NCBI RefSeq assembly: GCF_003515945.1
Contig: NZ_QWLM01000003.1
Span: 124,001 to 188,000 of the forward strand
Origin: Dermacoccus abyssi
GTDB taxonomy: Bacteria; Actinomycetota; Actinomycetes; Actinomycetales; Dermatophilaceae
Reading direction: 5' to 3'
Length of the DNA stretch: 64,000 bases
Below the pieces are notes generated by a model, which was not told the DNA's origin, did no database searches, and was given only the letters and a program-made list of their open reading frames with translations. Positions 56,227 to 64,000 of the stretch are shown here, piece after piece; the stretch's first letter is position 1; every line of letters starts with the position of its first letter. The translations under genes and the position numbers were made by a program.

Positions 56227-56643
56227 CTAGCCGCGGCCACCCCGAGCAATTGCGACGCTCGAGCGGATGAGCGGCCACTGTAGCGGAAGACGTGCCACGC
56301 TCAGGGCGCGCTGCACCTCACGCTGCGGCGTGCTGCCACGGCGCGTGATGCGCGAGTGCGCCTGACGCGCCATCTCGACGTTGGCGGGGAACACCGCCAC
56401 GAGCAGAGCAGCCGACGCGACGCCTGCAACCTCACGGGTGCGCGGCGTGAGCATCCCTGCTGCACAGGCCAGTTCGGCGACACCACTCACATAGACGAGC
56501 TCACGACGTCGCGGCAGTTGCTTCGGCACGATGCCCTCGAACACCTGAGGCTTGACGAGGTGGATGACGCCGGAGACGACGTACGCGCCGACGAGACCCC
56601 GCGCCACCGGCGTGAGGTGAGTGATGTTCGCTCGCAGGTCCAT
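56227..56643 (-). CDS. DoxX family membrane protein
   Basis: This 138-residue protein has four hydrophobic segments and the DoxX pattern RGLVGAYVVSGVIHLVKPQV with a following VSGVAELACAAGMLTPRTRE. DoxX-like proteins are linked to redox homeostasis in mycobacteria (with SodA and a thiosulfate sulfurtransferase), but no such partner is adjacent. It is the last gene of a likely ispG-GNAT-DoxX unit. Confidence 0.8.
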   Translation of the reverse strand: MDLRANITHLTPVARGLVGAYVVSGVIHLVKPQVFEGIVPKQLPRRRELVYVSGVAELACAAGMLTPRTREVAGVASAALLVAVFPANVEMARQAHSRITRRGSTPQREVQRALSVARLPLQWPLIRSSVAIARGGRG

Positions 56644-56652
56644 GACGATCTC

Positions 56653-57492
56653 CTAAAGGATGACGGTGGCGAAGGTGCCCACGCGCTCGAAGCCCGCCGT
56701 GAGGTAGGCACGCAGCGCCGGGAGGTTGTAGTCGTTGACGTAGAGACTCACGGTATCCGCATGAGTCTGCTCGACGAGGTCGGCGACGGCGGCCATGCAC
56801 GGTGCGGCGAGGCCGCGCCCTCGATGGCTCGGCGCCACCCAGACGCCCTGGATCTGCGCCACACCCGAGGCGAGCGAGCCGACATCGGCCTTGAACACGA
56901 TCTCGTCACCTTCGGTGACGACGTAGGTGCGCCCCTGCTCGACGAGACGTGCGATGCCGGCCCGGTACACCGCGTCGCTGCCGACGTACGGGCGGTACCC
57001 GATCTCCTCGGTGAACATCGCAGCGGCAGCGGGAACGAGAGCGTCGAGGTCGTCACGCCGTGCCGGGCGGACGCGCCGGTCGGGAGTGACCCCGGTCTTC
57101 TCTCGCGCCGAGCGCGACGCCAACATGAGAGGTTGCTCGGGTCGGTAGGACATGGGCTCACCGAAGGAGCCACGCAGGTGGTTCCACAGGGCAAGCGTCT
57201 GGTCGGCCGGACCGAAGAGCGAGGCAAAGCGCCGCTTGCCGCGCCGAAGGCGACTCGCGTACCGGGCGACGTCCTCGGACGCGAGGTTCACCGGCACGAC
57301 GTTGGCCGAAGCCCACACCATCGAGCGCAACGGCGAGCCGCCGAGACCGAAGGCCACTCCCCCGGCGCCGAGCAGGCCTTCGTCGAGACGTGCGGCGACG
57401 AAGACGTTGTGGACGCGGTCGAGGTCGCACAGCGCACGGGCGTCGTCGACGTCGGCCGCACTGAGCGTCCGAACGCCGGAGGTGCGCAGCAT
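56653..57492 (-). CDS. DUF4081 domain-containing GNAT family N-acetyltransferase
   Basis: This 279-residue protein joins an N-terminal DUF4081 domain (VRTLSAADVDDARALCDLDR and VHNVFVAARLDEGLLGAGG) to a C-terminal GNAT domain with IQGVWVAPSHRGRGLAAPCM, motif A. The two-domain architecture is typical of actinobacterial proteins encoded just downstream of ispG, as here (8-bp gap). The substrate is unknown. Confidence 0.9.
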   Translation of the reverse strand: MLRTSGVRTLSAADVDDARALCDLDRVHNVFVAARLDEGLLGAGGVAFGLGGSPLRSMVWASANVVPVNLASEDVARYASRLRRGKRRFASLFGPADQTLALWNHLRGSFGEPMSYRPEQPLMLASRSAREKTGVTPDRRVRPARRDDLDALVPAAAAMFTEEIGYRPYVGSDAVYRAGIARLVEQGRTYVVTEGDEIVFKADVGSLASGVAQIQGVWVAPSHRGRGLAAPCMAAVADLVEQTHADTVSLYVNDYNLPALRAYLTAGFERVGTFATVIL

Positions 57493-57500
57493 GCGGGGCG

Positions 57501-58652
57501 TCAGCTGACGGAGACCGAGGGCGCGCCGCCCTCGGCGTCCTCGCCCATCTCCTCGGCGATGCGCATGGCCTCTTCGATGAGGGTTTCGACGATCTGCGAC
57601 TCGGGCACCGTCTTGATGACCTCACCCTTGACGAAGATCTGGCCCTTGCCGTTGCCGGAGGCGACGCCGAGGTCGGCCTCACGGGCCTCGCCCGGACCGT
57701 TGACGACGCAGCCCATGACGGCGACGCGCAGCGGCACCTCCATGCCTTCGAGGCCCTTCGTCACCTGCTCGGCGAGCGTGTAGACGTCGACCTGCGCACG
57801 GCCACAGCTGGGGCAGCTCACGATCTCGAGCTTGCGCGGCTTGAGGTTGAGCGACTGCAGGATCTGGTTGCCGACCTTGACCTCTTCGACCGGCGGGGCC
57901 GACAGGCTGACGCGGATCGTGTCGCCGATGCCGCGCGAGAGCAGGGCGCCGAACGCCGTGGCGGACTTGATCGTGCCCTGGAAGGCGGGGCCGGCCTCCG
58001 TGACGCCGAGGTGGAGCGGCCAGTCGCCGCGCTCGGCGAGCATCTCGTAGGCGCGCACCATGACGACCGGGTCGTTGTGCTTGACCGAGATCTTGAAGTC
58101 GTGGAAGTCGTGCTCCTCGAAGAGGCTCGCCTCCCAGACGGCCGACTCGACGAGCGCCTCAGCGGTCGGCTTGCCGTACTTCTCGAGCAGACGCTTGTCG
58201 AGCGAGCCGGCGTTGACGCCGATGCGGATGGAGACACCCGCGTCCTTCGCCTCCTTGGCGATCTGCTTGACCTGGTCGTCGAACTTGCGGATGTTGCCCG
58301 GGTTGACGCGCACACCTGCACAGCCCGCCTCGATGGCGGCGTAGACGTACTTGGGCTGGAAGTGAATGTCGGCGATGACGGGGATCTGCGCCTTGCGAGC
58401 GATGGCGGGCAGCGCCTCCGCGTCGTCCTGGCTCGGGCAGGCCACGCGCACGATGTCGCAACCAGACGCCGTGAGCTCGGCGATCTGCTGGAGCGTGGCG
58501 TTGATGTCCGTCGTCGGCGTCGTCGTCATCGACTGCACGGAGATGGGTGCGTCACCACCGACGTCGACCTTGCCGACCTTGATCTTGCGGGTCTTGCGGC
58601 GGGGCGCGAGGACAGGTGCGGGGGCCGAGGGCATCCCAAGAGAAACCGGCAT
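57501..58652 (-). CDS. ispG: 4-hydroxy-3-methylbut-2-en-1-yl diphosphate synthase IspG (GcpE)
   Basis: This 383-residue Fe-S enzyme converts MEcPP to HMBPP in the MEP isoprenoid pathway. Family blocks are [20 protein letters not shown]-like sequence near residue 33, [20 protein letters not shown], and the cluster ligands in [11 protein letters not shown] and [17 protein letters not shown]. It works with Dxr, encoded at 60.8-62.0 kb. The usual dxr-rseP-ispG order holds, interrupted by a pirin gene on the other strand. Confidence 0.97.
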   Translation of the reverse strand: MPVSLGMPSAPAPVLAPRRKTRKIKVGKVDVGGDAPISVQSMTTTPTTDINATLQQIAELTASGCDIVRVACPSQDDAEALPAIARKAQIPVIADIHFQPKYVYAAIEAGCAGVRVNPGNIRKFDDQVKQIAKEAKDAGVSIRIGVNAGSLDKRLLEKYGKPTAEALVESAVWEASLFEEHDFHDFKISVKHNDPVVMVRAYEMLAERGDWPLHLGVTEAGPAFQGTIKSATAFGALLSRGIGDTIRVSLSAPPVEEVKVGNQILQSLNLKPRKLEIVSCPSCGRAQVDVYTLAEQVTKGLEGMEVPLRVAVMGCVVNGPGEAREADLGVASGNGKGQIFVKGEVIKTVPESQIVETLIEEAMRIAEEMGEDAEGGAPSVSVS

Positions 58653-58734
58653 GCGCCAATCCTAAGCCTGCCGACAGGATGCCCGCTCCCCGCCGGCTGG
58701 GAATCGCCTCTGCCCGGCGGACGTTGGCCCGAAC

Positions 58735-59496
58735 GTGACGACCCCTCAGCCTCTGATGCGTCTGTACCCGGCGAGTGAGCGCTCGGAGCAGCGCGTCGAC
58801 GGGATGCTCGGGCGCTTCTCCTTCCCGTTCGCGGGCAACTTCGACCTCGCCAGGTACGCGCACGGCGCACTCCTCGTGCACAACGACGACATCATTGATC
58901 CGGGCGGTGGCGTCGACCCGCACCGCCACAGCGAGATGGAGATCGTCACGTGGGTCGTCGAGGGCGAGGTTCGCCACAGCGACACCGCCGGGCACACCGC
59001 GCACCTCACCGCAGGCATGATGCAGCGCATGAGCGCGGGCACCGGCATCCTGCACTCCGAACTCAACCCGAGTGACTCAGACCCCGCGCGCGTCGTTCAG
59101 ATGTGGGTGCCGCCGGACACCCCGCGCCTTCGCCCTGCCTACGCGCAGCGCCACCTGAGTGACGCGCTCGACGAGGCCGCGCAGGAGGGCCGTGCCGTGA
59201 CCGCGCTGTCCGGGCGTGAGGGCGAGGAGCCGGGACTCGGCATCGCCAACCACTGGGTGGCCCTCGACATCGCCAGAGTTCTACCCGGTCGCGAGGTCTC
59301 GTTTGCTGCCGCGCCGCACACGCACCTCTACGTCACGCGAGGCGCACTCGAGGTGAGGGCCGACGACGTCGACACCTCGATCGAGGCGGGCGAGGGTGAT
59401 GCCGTGCGCGGCTCGTGGACCGGCGCCCTCACGGCGCGTTCGGCGAGCGACGACGTCACCGAGGTGCTCGTCTGGCGGATGCACGCCAACTTCTGA
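58735..59496 (+). CDS. Pirin family protein
   Basis: This 253-residue bicupin has the N-terminal metal-binding region VDPHRHSEMEIVTWVVEGEV, with His-x-His and Glu positions of pirins, and the second cupin ends in HLYVTRGALEVRADD. Pirins bind iron; some are quercetinases or redox-sensing cofactors. GTG 58735 is the earliest start and lacks a good ribosome binding site. It interrupts the ispG-rseP arrangement from the opposite strand. Confidence 0.88.
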   Translation: MTTPQPLMRLYPASERSEQRVDGMLGRFSFPFAGNFDLARYAHGALLVHNDDIIDPGGGVDPHRHSEMEIVTWVVEGEVRHSDTAGHTAHLTAGMMQRMSAGTGILHSELNPSDSDPARVVQMWVPPDTPRLRPAYAQRHLSDALDEAAQEGRAVTALSGREGEEPGLGIANHWVALDIARVLPGREVSFAAAPHTHLYVTRGALEVRADDVDTSIEAGEGDAVRGSWTGALTARSASDDVTEVLVWRMHANF

Positions 59497-59510
59497 GCGG
59501 TACGTCCCGA

Positions 59511-60833
59511 TCAGTTGAACGTGATCGGCTTGACGACGTCGGCGTAGATGAGCAGCACCGACATGCCGATGAGCAGGATCGAGACGGCGTACGCGATGGG
59601 CAGAGCCTTGGTCACGTCGGCGTAGACCGGCCCGGTGATCCCACGAGCACGGGCGATGGGGCGCTTGATCGCCTCCCACAGGGCACCCGCGATGTGGCCA
59701 CCGTCGAGGGGCATGAGCGGGATGAGGTTGAAGACGAAGAGCGCCAGGTTGAGCGAGGCCAGGAGATTGAGCAGCAAGAGCACCTTTTGCCCGAGCTCCA
59801 CCTGCTTCGACTCCGCCACATCACCGGCGATGCGCGTGACACCGACGACGGAGATCGGGCCGTTCGGGTCGCGCGCCTCGTCACCGAACGCCGCCTTGAC
59901 GACGCCCTGCATCTTGGAGGGAATGTTGAGCACGACGCCGGCGGTCTGCTTGAGGCTCTCGCCGAGCATCGGCAAGGCGGCCGCCGGGTTGTCGCGCTGA
60001 AGGGTGACCTGCCCGATCGACAGCCCGACGAATCCGGCGTCGACCATGACGTCCTTGCCGGTGGCGTCGGTGACGGGGTCGCCCTTTCCGTCGAGCTTGA
60101 CGACCTTCGTCGTCTTGGTGGTGACGGTGAGCGTGACGTTCTTGCCGTCACGCTCCACGACGAACGGAATGGGCTTGTCGCCATTTTCCCGAATGACGCG
60201 CGTGGCGTCGCGATTGCTCGAGACCTTCTGACCGGCGACGGAGACGATCTCGTCCCCGAGCTTGATGCCGCTCGAGGCGGCCGGTGCTTCCTGACCGGCG
60301 GGGCACTCCGCGCCGTCGGCGACCTTCGTCAGACACGTGGTGAGCGAGGTGACCTTGGTTCCGGCGAGCTTGGGCATGCCGACGCCGGAGACCATGACGA
60401 CGAGCACGACGGCGGCGATGACGAGGTTCATGAACGGCCCGCCGAACATGACCGTGACCTTCTGCCATGTCTTGAGCTTGTAGAACACACGGTTCTCGTC
60501 GCCGGGGCGCATCTCCTCGTACGACTGCTCACGCACCTCGTCGGCGAGTTGGGTGAAGCGGCCGGTCGACGAAGCCCGCACGGTGCCTTCGGGATCGCCC
60601 GCCTTCGGTGGATACATGCCGATCATGCGCACGTAGCCACCGAGCGGAATGCCCTTGATGCCGTACTCGGTCTCCTTTCCGTGGCGCGACCAGATGGTCG
60701 GGCCGAAGCCGATCATGTACTGCGGCACGCGCACGCCGAACTTCTTCGCGGGCAGCATGTGCCCGCATTCGTGCAGGGCGATCGAGAGCGCGACGCCCAC
60801 GACCATGAAGAGCACACCGGCGAGGAACAACAT
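59511..60833 (-). CDS. rseP: Site-2 protease RseP/Rip1 family, membrane zinc metalloprotease
   Basis: This 440-residue intramembrane protease cleaves membrane-bound anti-sigma factors. The zinc motif HECGH lies in SIALHECGHMLPAKKFGV near residue 23; GIPLGGYVRMIGM and the C-terminal NLIPLMPLDGGHIAGALWEA (LDG motif with the third zinc ligand) complete the active site. A PDZ domain with ASSGIKLGDEIVSVAGQKV lies between. ATG 60833 overlaps the dxr stop by one base, ensuring coupling. It resembles mycobacterial Rip1. Confidence 0.95.
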   Translation of the reverse strand: MLFLAGVLFMVVGVALSIALHECGHMLPAKKFGVRVPQYMIGFGPTIWSRHGKETEYGIKGIPLGGYVRMIGMYPPKAGDPEGTVRASSTGRFTQLADEVREQSYEEMRPGDENRVFYKLKTWQKVTVMFGGPFMNLVIAAVVLVVMVSGVGMPKLAGTKVTSLTTCLTKVADGAECPAGQEAPAASSGIKLGDEIVSVAGQKVSSNRDATRVIRENGDKPIPFVVERDGKNVTLTVTTKTTKVVKLDGKGDPVTDATGKDVMVDAGFVGLSIGQVTLQRDNPAAALPMLGESLKQTAGVVLNIPSKMQGVVKAAFGDEARDPNGPISVVGVTRIAGDVAESKQVELGQKVLLLLNLLASLNLALFVFNLIPLMPLDGGHIAGALWEAIKRPIARARGITGPVYADVTKALPIAYAVSILLIGMSVLLIYADVVKPITFN

Positions 60834-62029
60834 CAGCGGGCCACCTTGTCGATTGCATCGTGGGCTGCGGCTCGTGCCCACGTCTCGGCGGCGAGGACGC
60901 CGTCGACGTCGAGTTCACCACTCGTTGCTGTGTGTTGCCCGACGACCTTCTCCACGGTGTCGACGATGTCGAGGAACCCGATGCGCCGATCGTGGAAGGC
61001 CTCGACGCACTCCTCGTTCGCGGCGTTGTAGACCGCCGGATAGGTGGCCCCGGCGGCGCCGACCTCACGCGCGAGGCGCACGGCGGGGAACGCCTCGTCG
61101 TCGAGGGGTTCGAAGGTCCAGTTCATGGCCTTGGTCCAGTCGATCGGCCTTTCGACGTCAGGGATGCGGTGCGGCCAGTCGAGCCCCATGGCGATGGGCA
61201 CGAGCATCGTCGGCAGACCGAGTTGAGCGACAACCGCGCCGTCGTGGAACTCGACCATCGAGTGGATGTACTGCTGGGCGTGCACGACCGTCTCGACCCG
61301 CTCGATGGGGATGTCGAAGAGCAGGTGCGCCTCGATGACCTCGAGGCCCTTGTTGACTAGGGTGGCCGAGTTGGTCGTGATGACCCTGCCCATGGCGAAG
61401 TTGGGGTGCTTGAGCGCCTGCTCGGGCGTGACGTCGCCGAGTTGCTCGCGCGTCATGCCGCGGAAGGGGCCGCCGCTGGCGGTGACGACGAGCTTGCGCA
61501 CCTCGTGCGCGGCGCCGGAGGTGAGCGACTGTGCGATGGCCGAGTGCTCGGAGTCGACCGGAACGATCTGTCCGGGCTTCTCGAGCTTCTTGACGATCGG
61601 TCCGCCAACGATGAGCGACTCCTTGTTCGCGAGCGCCAACGTGCTGCCCGCTTCGAGGGCGGCGACGGTGGGGCGCAGGCCGATGGAACCGGTGATGCCG
61701 TTGAGGACCACGTCGGCTCCGACACCGGCCGCGCGGACGGAGGCGTCGTCGCCGACGACGACACGGCTGACCGCGCGCTTGCCCGTCGCCTGGGCGGCAT
61801 CGGCGATGAGGCTCTCGAGCTTCGCCCGGTCACCCGCTGCGATGCCGACGAGTTCGACGTCGCACTCGACGGCCTGCTGTGCGACGAGCTCGAGGTCGCG
61901 TCCGCCCGCGCTGAGCGCGACGATGCGGAAGCGCTCGGGGTTGGCCCGGACGATCTGGCACGCCTGAGTGCCGATCGAGCCGGTGGAACCGAGGAGGGAG
62001 ACGGTGCGCTGCGTTGTCACGTCATCCAT
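60833..62029 (-). CDS. dxr: 1-deoxy-D-xylulose 5-phosphate reductoisomerase Dxr
   Basis: This ~398-residue NADPH enzyme makes MEP, the committed step of the MEP pathway. Motifs: VSLLGSTGSIGTQACQIVRA (cofactor binding), LANKESLIVGG, VPVDSEHSAIAQSL (metal Asp and Glu) and TASGGPFRGM. ATG 62029 is preferred; the upstream in-frame sequence lacks family similarity. It is the first gene of dxr-rseP and is transcribed away from the membrane protein at 62146. Confidence 0.96.
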   Translation of the reverse strand: MDDVTTQRTVSLLGSTGSIGTQACQIVRANPERFRIVALSAGGRDLELVAQQAVECDVELVGIAAGDRAKLESLIADAAQATGKRAVSRVVVGDDASVRAAGVGADVVLNGITGSIGLRPTVAALEAGSTLALANKESLIVGGPIVKKLEKPGQIVPVDSEHSAIAQSLTSGAAHEVRKLVVTASGGPFRGMTREQLGDVTPEQALKHPNFAMGRVITTNSATLVNKGLEVIEAHLLFDIPIERVETVVHAQQYIHSMVEFHDGAVVAQLGLPTMLVPIAMGLDWPHRIPDVERPIDWTKAMNWTFEPLDDEAFPAVRLAREVGAAGATYPAVYNAANEECVEAFHDRRIGFLDIVDTVEKVVGQHTATSGELDVDGVLAAETWARAAAHDAIDKVAR

Positions 62030-62107
62030 TGTGACGGACGGCTCCGACAATCCCCCACCGACGATGCCGACGCCTGCCGTCCGCGCACCACCGATTTCGA
62101 GGCACAC

Positions 62108-62153
62108 ACTTTCCATATCGGAAAGTCAGGGGCGAACTTTCCACCATGGAAAT
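62108..62153. promoter_or_regulatory. Two tandem TTTCC-N5-GGAAA palindromes, probable operator
   Basis: ACTTTCC-ATATC-GGAAAGT (62108-62126) and ACTTTCC-ACCAT-GGAAATT (62136-62154) have identical half-sites and 5-base spacers, with centres 28 bp apart. They lie between dxr and the membrane-protein gene; the second covers the first ATG. They are likely binding sites for the winged-helix regulator encoded downstream. Confidence 0.65.
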
Positions 62154-62589
62154 TCACATGGAAGCTCAGGAAGCCCTTCGGGACGTGCAGCTGCCGCGTG
62201 AGCGCACGGCCGATCGTCTCGTCACGCCGGGCCGCTGGTACCCCCCCCCCCCCCCACGCTGGCTTGCCGTTGCCGCCGTGTGCCTCGCCGTGGGTCTCGG
62301 CACGTCGGCCACCGGCGTGGCGGTCATGCTCGTGGTGTGCCTTCTCGCCGCAGCGACCATGGGCGCTATGGTGCGGACCTACCGCGATCGAACGAACGTG
62401 TGGCTCGGTCCCGCCCAGGCACGCGGCTCGGCGCGACACTGGTGGATCGGCTACGTCGTCGTCCTCGTCGCGTGCATGGCTGTAGCCGTTTTGCGCGGCG
62501 CGTTCGACTGGAGTTACGGCGTGAACGTCGTCGCAGCGGCGGTCGCGTTCGTTGCCACGGTCGTCATGGGACGACGAGGCTCTGCGTGA
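62146..62589 (+). CDS. Hypothetical membrane protein with poly-C tract
   Basis: This ~147-residue protein has four probable transmembrane helices arranged as two pairs (about residues 40-80 and 105-140). No family is recognised. Residues 33-37 are Pro, encoded by a run of 15 C (62241-62255), so slippage would shift the frame and abolish the product. ATG 62146 lies in the second operator palindrome; ATG 62158 is the likelier start. The gene is followed by a winged-helix regulator after 36 bp, a typical autoregulated pair. Confidence 0.6.
   Translation: MEIHMEAQEALRDVQLPRERTADRLVTPGRWYPPPPPRWLAVAAVCLAVGLGTSATGVAVMLVVCLLAAATMGAMVRTYRDRTNVWLGPAQARGSARHWWIGYVVVLVACMAVAVLRGAFDWSYGVNVVAAAVAFVATVVMGRRGSA
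62241..62255 (+). repeat. Homopolymer of 15 C within a coding sequence
   Basis: Fifteen consecutive C bases lie near the 5' end of the membrane-protein gene. It is the longest homopolymer I noticed in the window. The listed length keeps the frame open. Confidence 0.95.
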
Positions 62590-62625
62590 CGGGATCCGTT
62601 CGGGCGGCGTGCAGGCGGCGTCGCG

Positions 62626-62952
62626 TTGAGCGCTGTGGCGTTCGACGAGGTGATTCACGCGCCGATCCGGTTGCGCATCTGCGTCATGTTGGCGCCGGTC
62701 GCCAGCGCGGGGTTCCAGGGTCTGCGCGAGGATCTGGACGTGGCGGACAGCGTGTTGAGCAAGCACCTGAAGACGCTCTCGGAGGCGGGCTACGTTTCGC
62801 TGCGCCGCGAGGGGGCGAAGGGCAAGCGGCCGACGACGTGGGTGACGCTCACGAAGGCGGGCCACCAGGCCCTGAACCGCCACCTCGCGGCCCTGGAGGA
62901 GCTAGCAGCCCAAGCCTCGACAAGCACATCCGCGACATCGTCAACGCCCTGA
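62626..62952 (+). CDS. Winged-helix transcriptional regulator (MarR/ArsR-like, PF13601 type)
   Basis: This ~108-residue DNA-binding protein begins AFDEVIHAPIRLRICVMLAP, followed by the recognition helix VADSVLSKHLKTLSEAGYVS and the wing RREGAKGKRPTTWVTLTKAG. The pattern matches the HTH_34 (PF13601) regulators that often sit beside a small membrane-protein gene. TTG 62626 or GTG 62635 is the start; neither has a clear ribosome binding site. It probably binds the palindromes at 62108-62153. It converges on sdaA. Confidence 0.82.
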   Translation: MSAVAFDEVIHAPIRLRICVMLAPVASAGFQGLREDLDVADSVLSKHLKTLSEAGYVSLRREGAKGKRPTTWVTLTKAGHQALNRHLAALEELAAQASTSTSATSSTP

Positions 62953-62995
62953 CCACGAACAAGGTGACCACGGCAAAATAGCCAGCCAAAGAACG

Positions 62996-63181
62996 GAAGC
63001 CGCAACACTCTTCGGAAACAGCACCACGCTGGAAGCGGACCCGTCGAGCGACTGAGTGAGCGAACCGACCGCCGAGCTTGCGAGGCGGAAGGTCGCTCAC
63101 TCAGTCGCGAAGACGCCCGAAGCGCCGTCGCACCGAGACAGGCCCCCCAGGGCCTGGCCGGAAGACGGCGCAAGGGAGGAC
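62996..63181 (-). repeat. Structured post-stop-codon repeat element, copy C (after sdaA)
   Basis: This is the third copy. On the minus strand GTCTTCC starts 15 bases after the sdaA stop, as in copy B. It has a 7-bp hairpin (63139-63145 with 63150-63156), the block GTCTCGGTGCGACGGCGC, and a perfect 16-bp hairpin (63048-63063 with 63093-63108) with inner CCGCC/GGCGG around the GAGCTTGCGA loop. GTCCGCTTCCAGCGTGGTGC and AGAGTGTTGCGGCTTC follow. The stems share no sequence with copies A and B. Confidence 0.85.
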
Positions 63182-64000
63182 TCAGCACTCGATGACGTTC
63201 ACCGCGAGCCCGCCGCGGGCCGTCTCCTTGTACTTGATGCTCATGTCGCGGCCGGTTTCGCGCATCGTCTTCATGGCCTGGTCGAGGCTGACGGTGTGTT
63301 TGCCGTCGCCGCGCTTGGACAGGCGCGCGGCGTTGATGGCTTTGACGGCTGCGATGGCGTTGCGCTCGATGCAGGGAATCTGCACGAGGCCGCCGACGGG
63401 GTCGCACGTGAGGCCAAGGTTGTGTTCGATGCCGATTTCGGCGGCGTTCTCGACCTGTTCCGGGTTTCCGCCGAGAACTTCGCAGAGCGCTCCGGAGGCC
63501 ATGGCGCAGGCGGAGCCGACCTCGCCCTGGCAGCCGACCTCGGCGCCGGAGATGGAGGCGTTCTCCTTGAAGAGGATGCCGATGGCGGCGGCGGTGAGCA
63601 TGAAGCGCACGATGCCGTCGTCGTCAGCGCCACGCACGAAGGTCGTGTAGTACTTCAGCACCGCGGGGATGACGCCCGCGGCGCCGTTCGTCGGTGCGGT
63701 GACGACGCGGCCGCCGGCGGCGTTCTCCTCGTTGACGGCCATGGCGAACAGGTTGACCCAGTCCATGATGTCGAGCGGGTCGACGTGGTCGCCGGGGCGA
63801 CCTGGGCGTTGAGGGCGCGACGGATCGCGGGGGCGCGGCGCGGGACCTTGAGGCCGCCGGGCAGCGTGCCCTCGGTGGAGAAGCCGTTCTCGATGCACTG
63901 GTCCATGACGGACCACAGGTGCAGCATGCCGGCGCGCACCTCGTCGGCGGAGCGCCACGCGAGTTCGTTGCGCAGCATGACGTCGCTGATCGACAGACCC
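63182..64000 (-). pseudogene. sdaA: L-serine ammonia-lyase SdaA, C-terminal part, single frameshift, runs off the window
   Basis: The gene enters from the right edge ([20 protein letters not shown]) and reads to NAQVAP, where one base is missing near 63797 (CCGGCGACC for CCGGGCGACC). The other frame continues as [20 protein letters not shown] to the end. The alpha-domain Fe-S cysteines are visible in [17 protein letters not shown] and [19 protein letters not shown]. The single-chain bacterial enzyme deaminates serine to pyruvate with a 4Fe-4S cluster. Both halves are well conserved, so a sequencing error is plausible. Structured repeat C follows its stop. Confidence 0.88.

Overview
The window is very GC-rich, densely packed bacterial DNA with many GTG and TTG starts, coupled minus-strand operons and several TANNNT-N6/7-start (leaderless-type) promoters. 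Gene order (rplU-rpmA-obgE-proB-proA; rimP-nusA-ylxR-infB-rbfA-truB-ribF; dxr-rseP-ispG) and actinobacterial families such as the TIGR03936/TIGR03960 radical SAM pair, DUF4081-GNAT and a FolP2-like protein point to an actinobacterium, most likely Micrococcales. A Dermacoccaceae-like host is a guess from style, not a demonstrated assignment.

Layout. 1-6.3 kb: end of a rhomboid protease gene, an MFS exporter, a PemK/MazF-like protein, an acetyltransferase, two acyl-CoA dehydrogenases, then a gene-poor 0.8 kb with two tRNA-Ala(GGC) genes and related repeats. 6.3-9.9 kb: thioesterase-like protein and the nadD-rsfS-phosphatase operon, plus a glycosyltransferase. 9.9-20 kb: proA, proB, obgE, rpmA, rplU, rne and a TIGR03936 gene, with DinB on the other strand. 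20-32 kb: frameshifted MFS gene, acyltransferase, TIGR03960 radical SAM protein, threonine aldolase/SDR/DUF6421 operon, acyl-CoA ligase, rodA, ribF and a nickel/cobalt transporter. 33-41 kb: the translation and transcription cluster truB, rbfA, a methyltransferase, infB, ylxR, nusA, rimP. 41-49.3 kb: an eight-gene assimilatory sulfur operon (nirA-cysH-cysC-cysD-cysN plus an SsuABC-type transporter) lying inside that housekeeping cluster. 49-56 kb: lipoproteins, TSUP permease, proS, AIM24, FolP2-like gene. 56-64 kb: DoxX, GNAT, ispG, pirin, rseP, dxr, a small regulated membrane-protein/regulator pair with a 15-C tract, and the end of sdaA.

The most unusual signal is a family of about 170-195 bp structured elements placed directly after the stop codons of proB, infB and sdaA. 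Between copies the stems have changed on both arms while staying complementary, and a GAGCTTGCGA loop and several flanking blocks are constant. The hairpins beside the tRNA-Ala genes show the same behaviour with a different constant loop. A second theme is frameshifts: five loci carry apparent single-base indels, mostly in G or C runs, so either the sequence has systematic errors or these genes are decaying.
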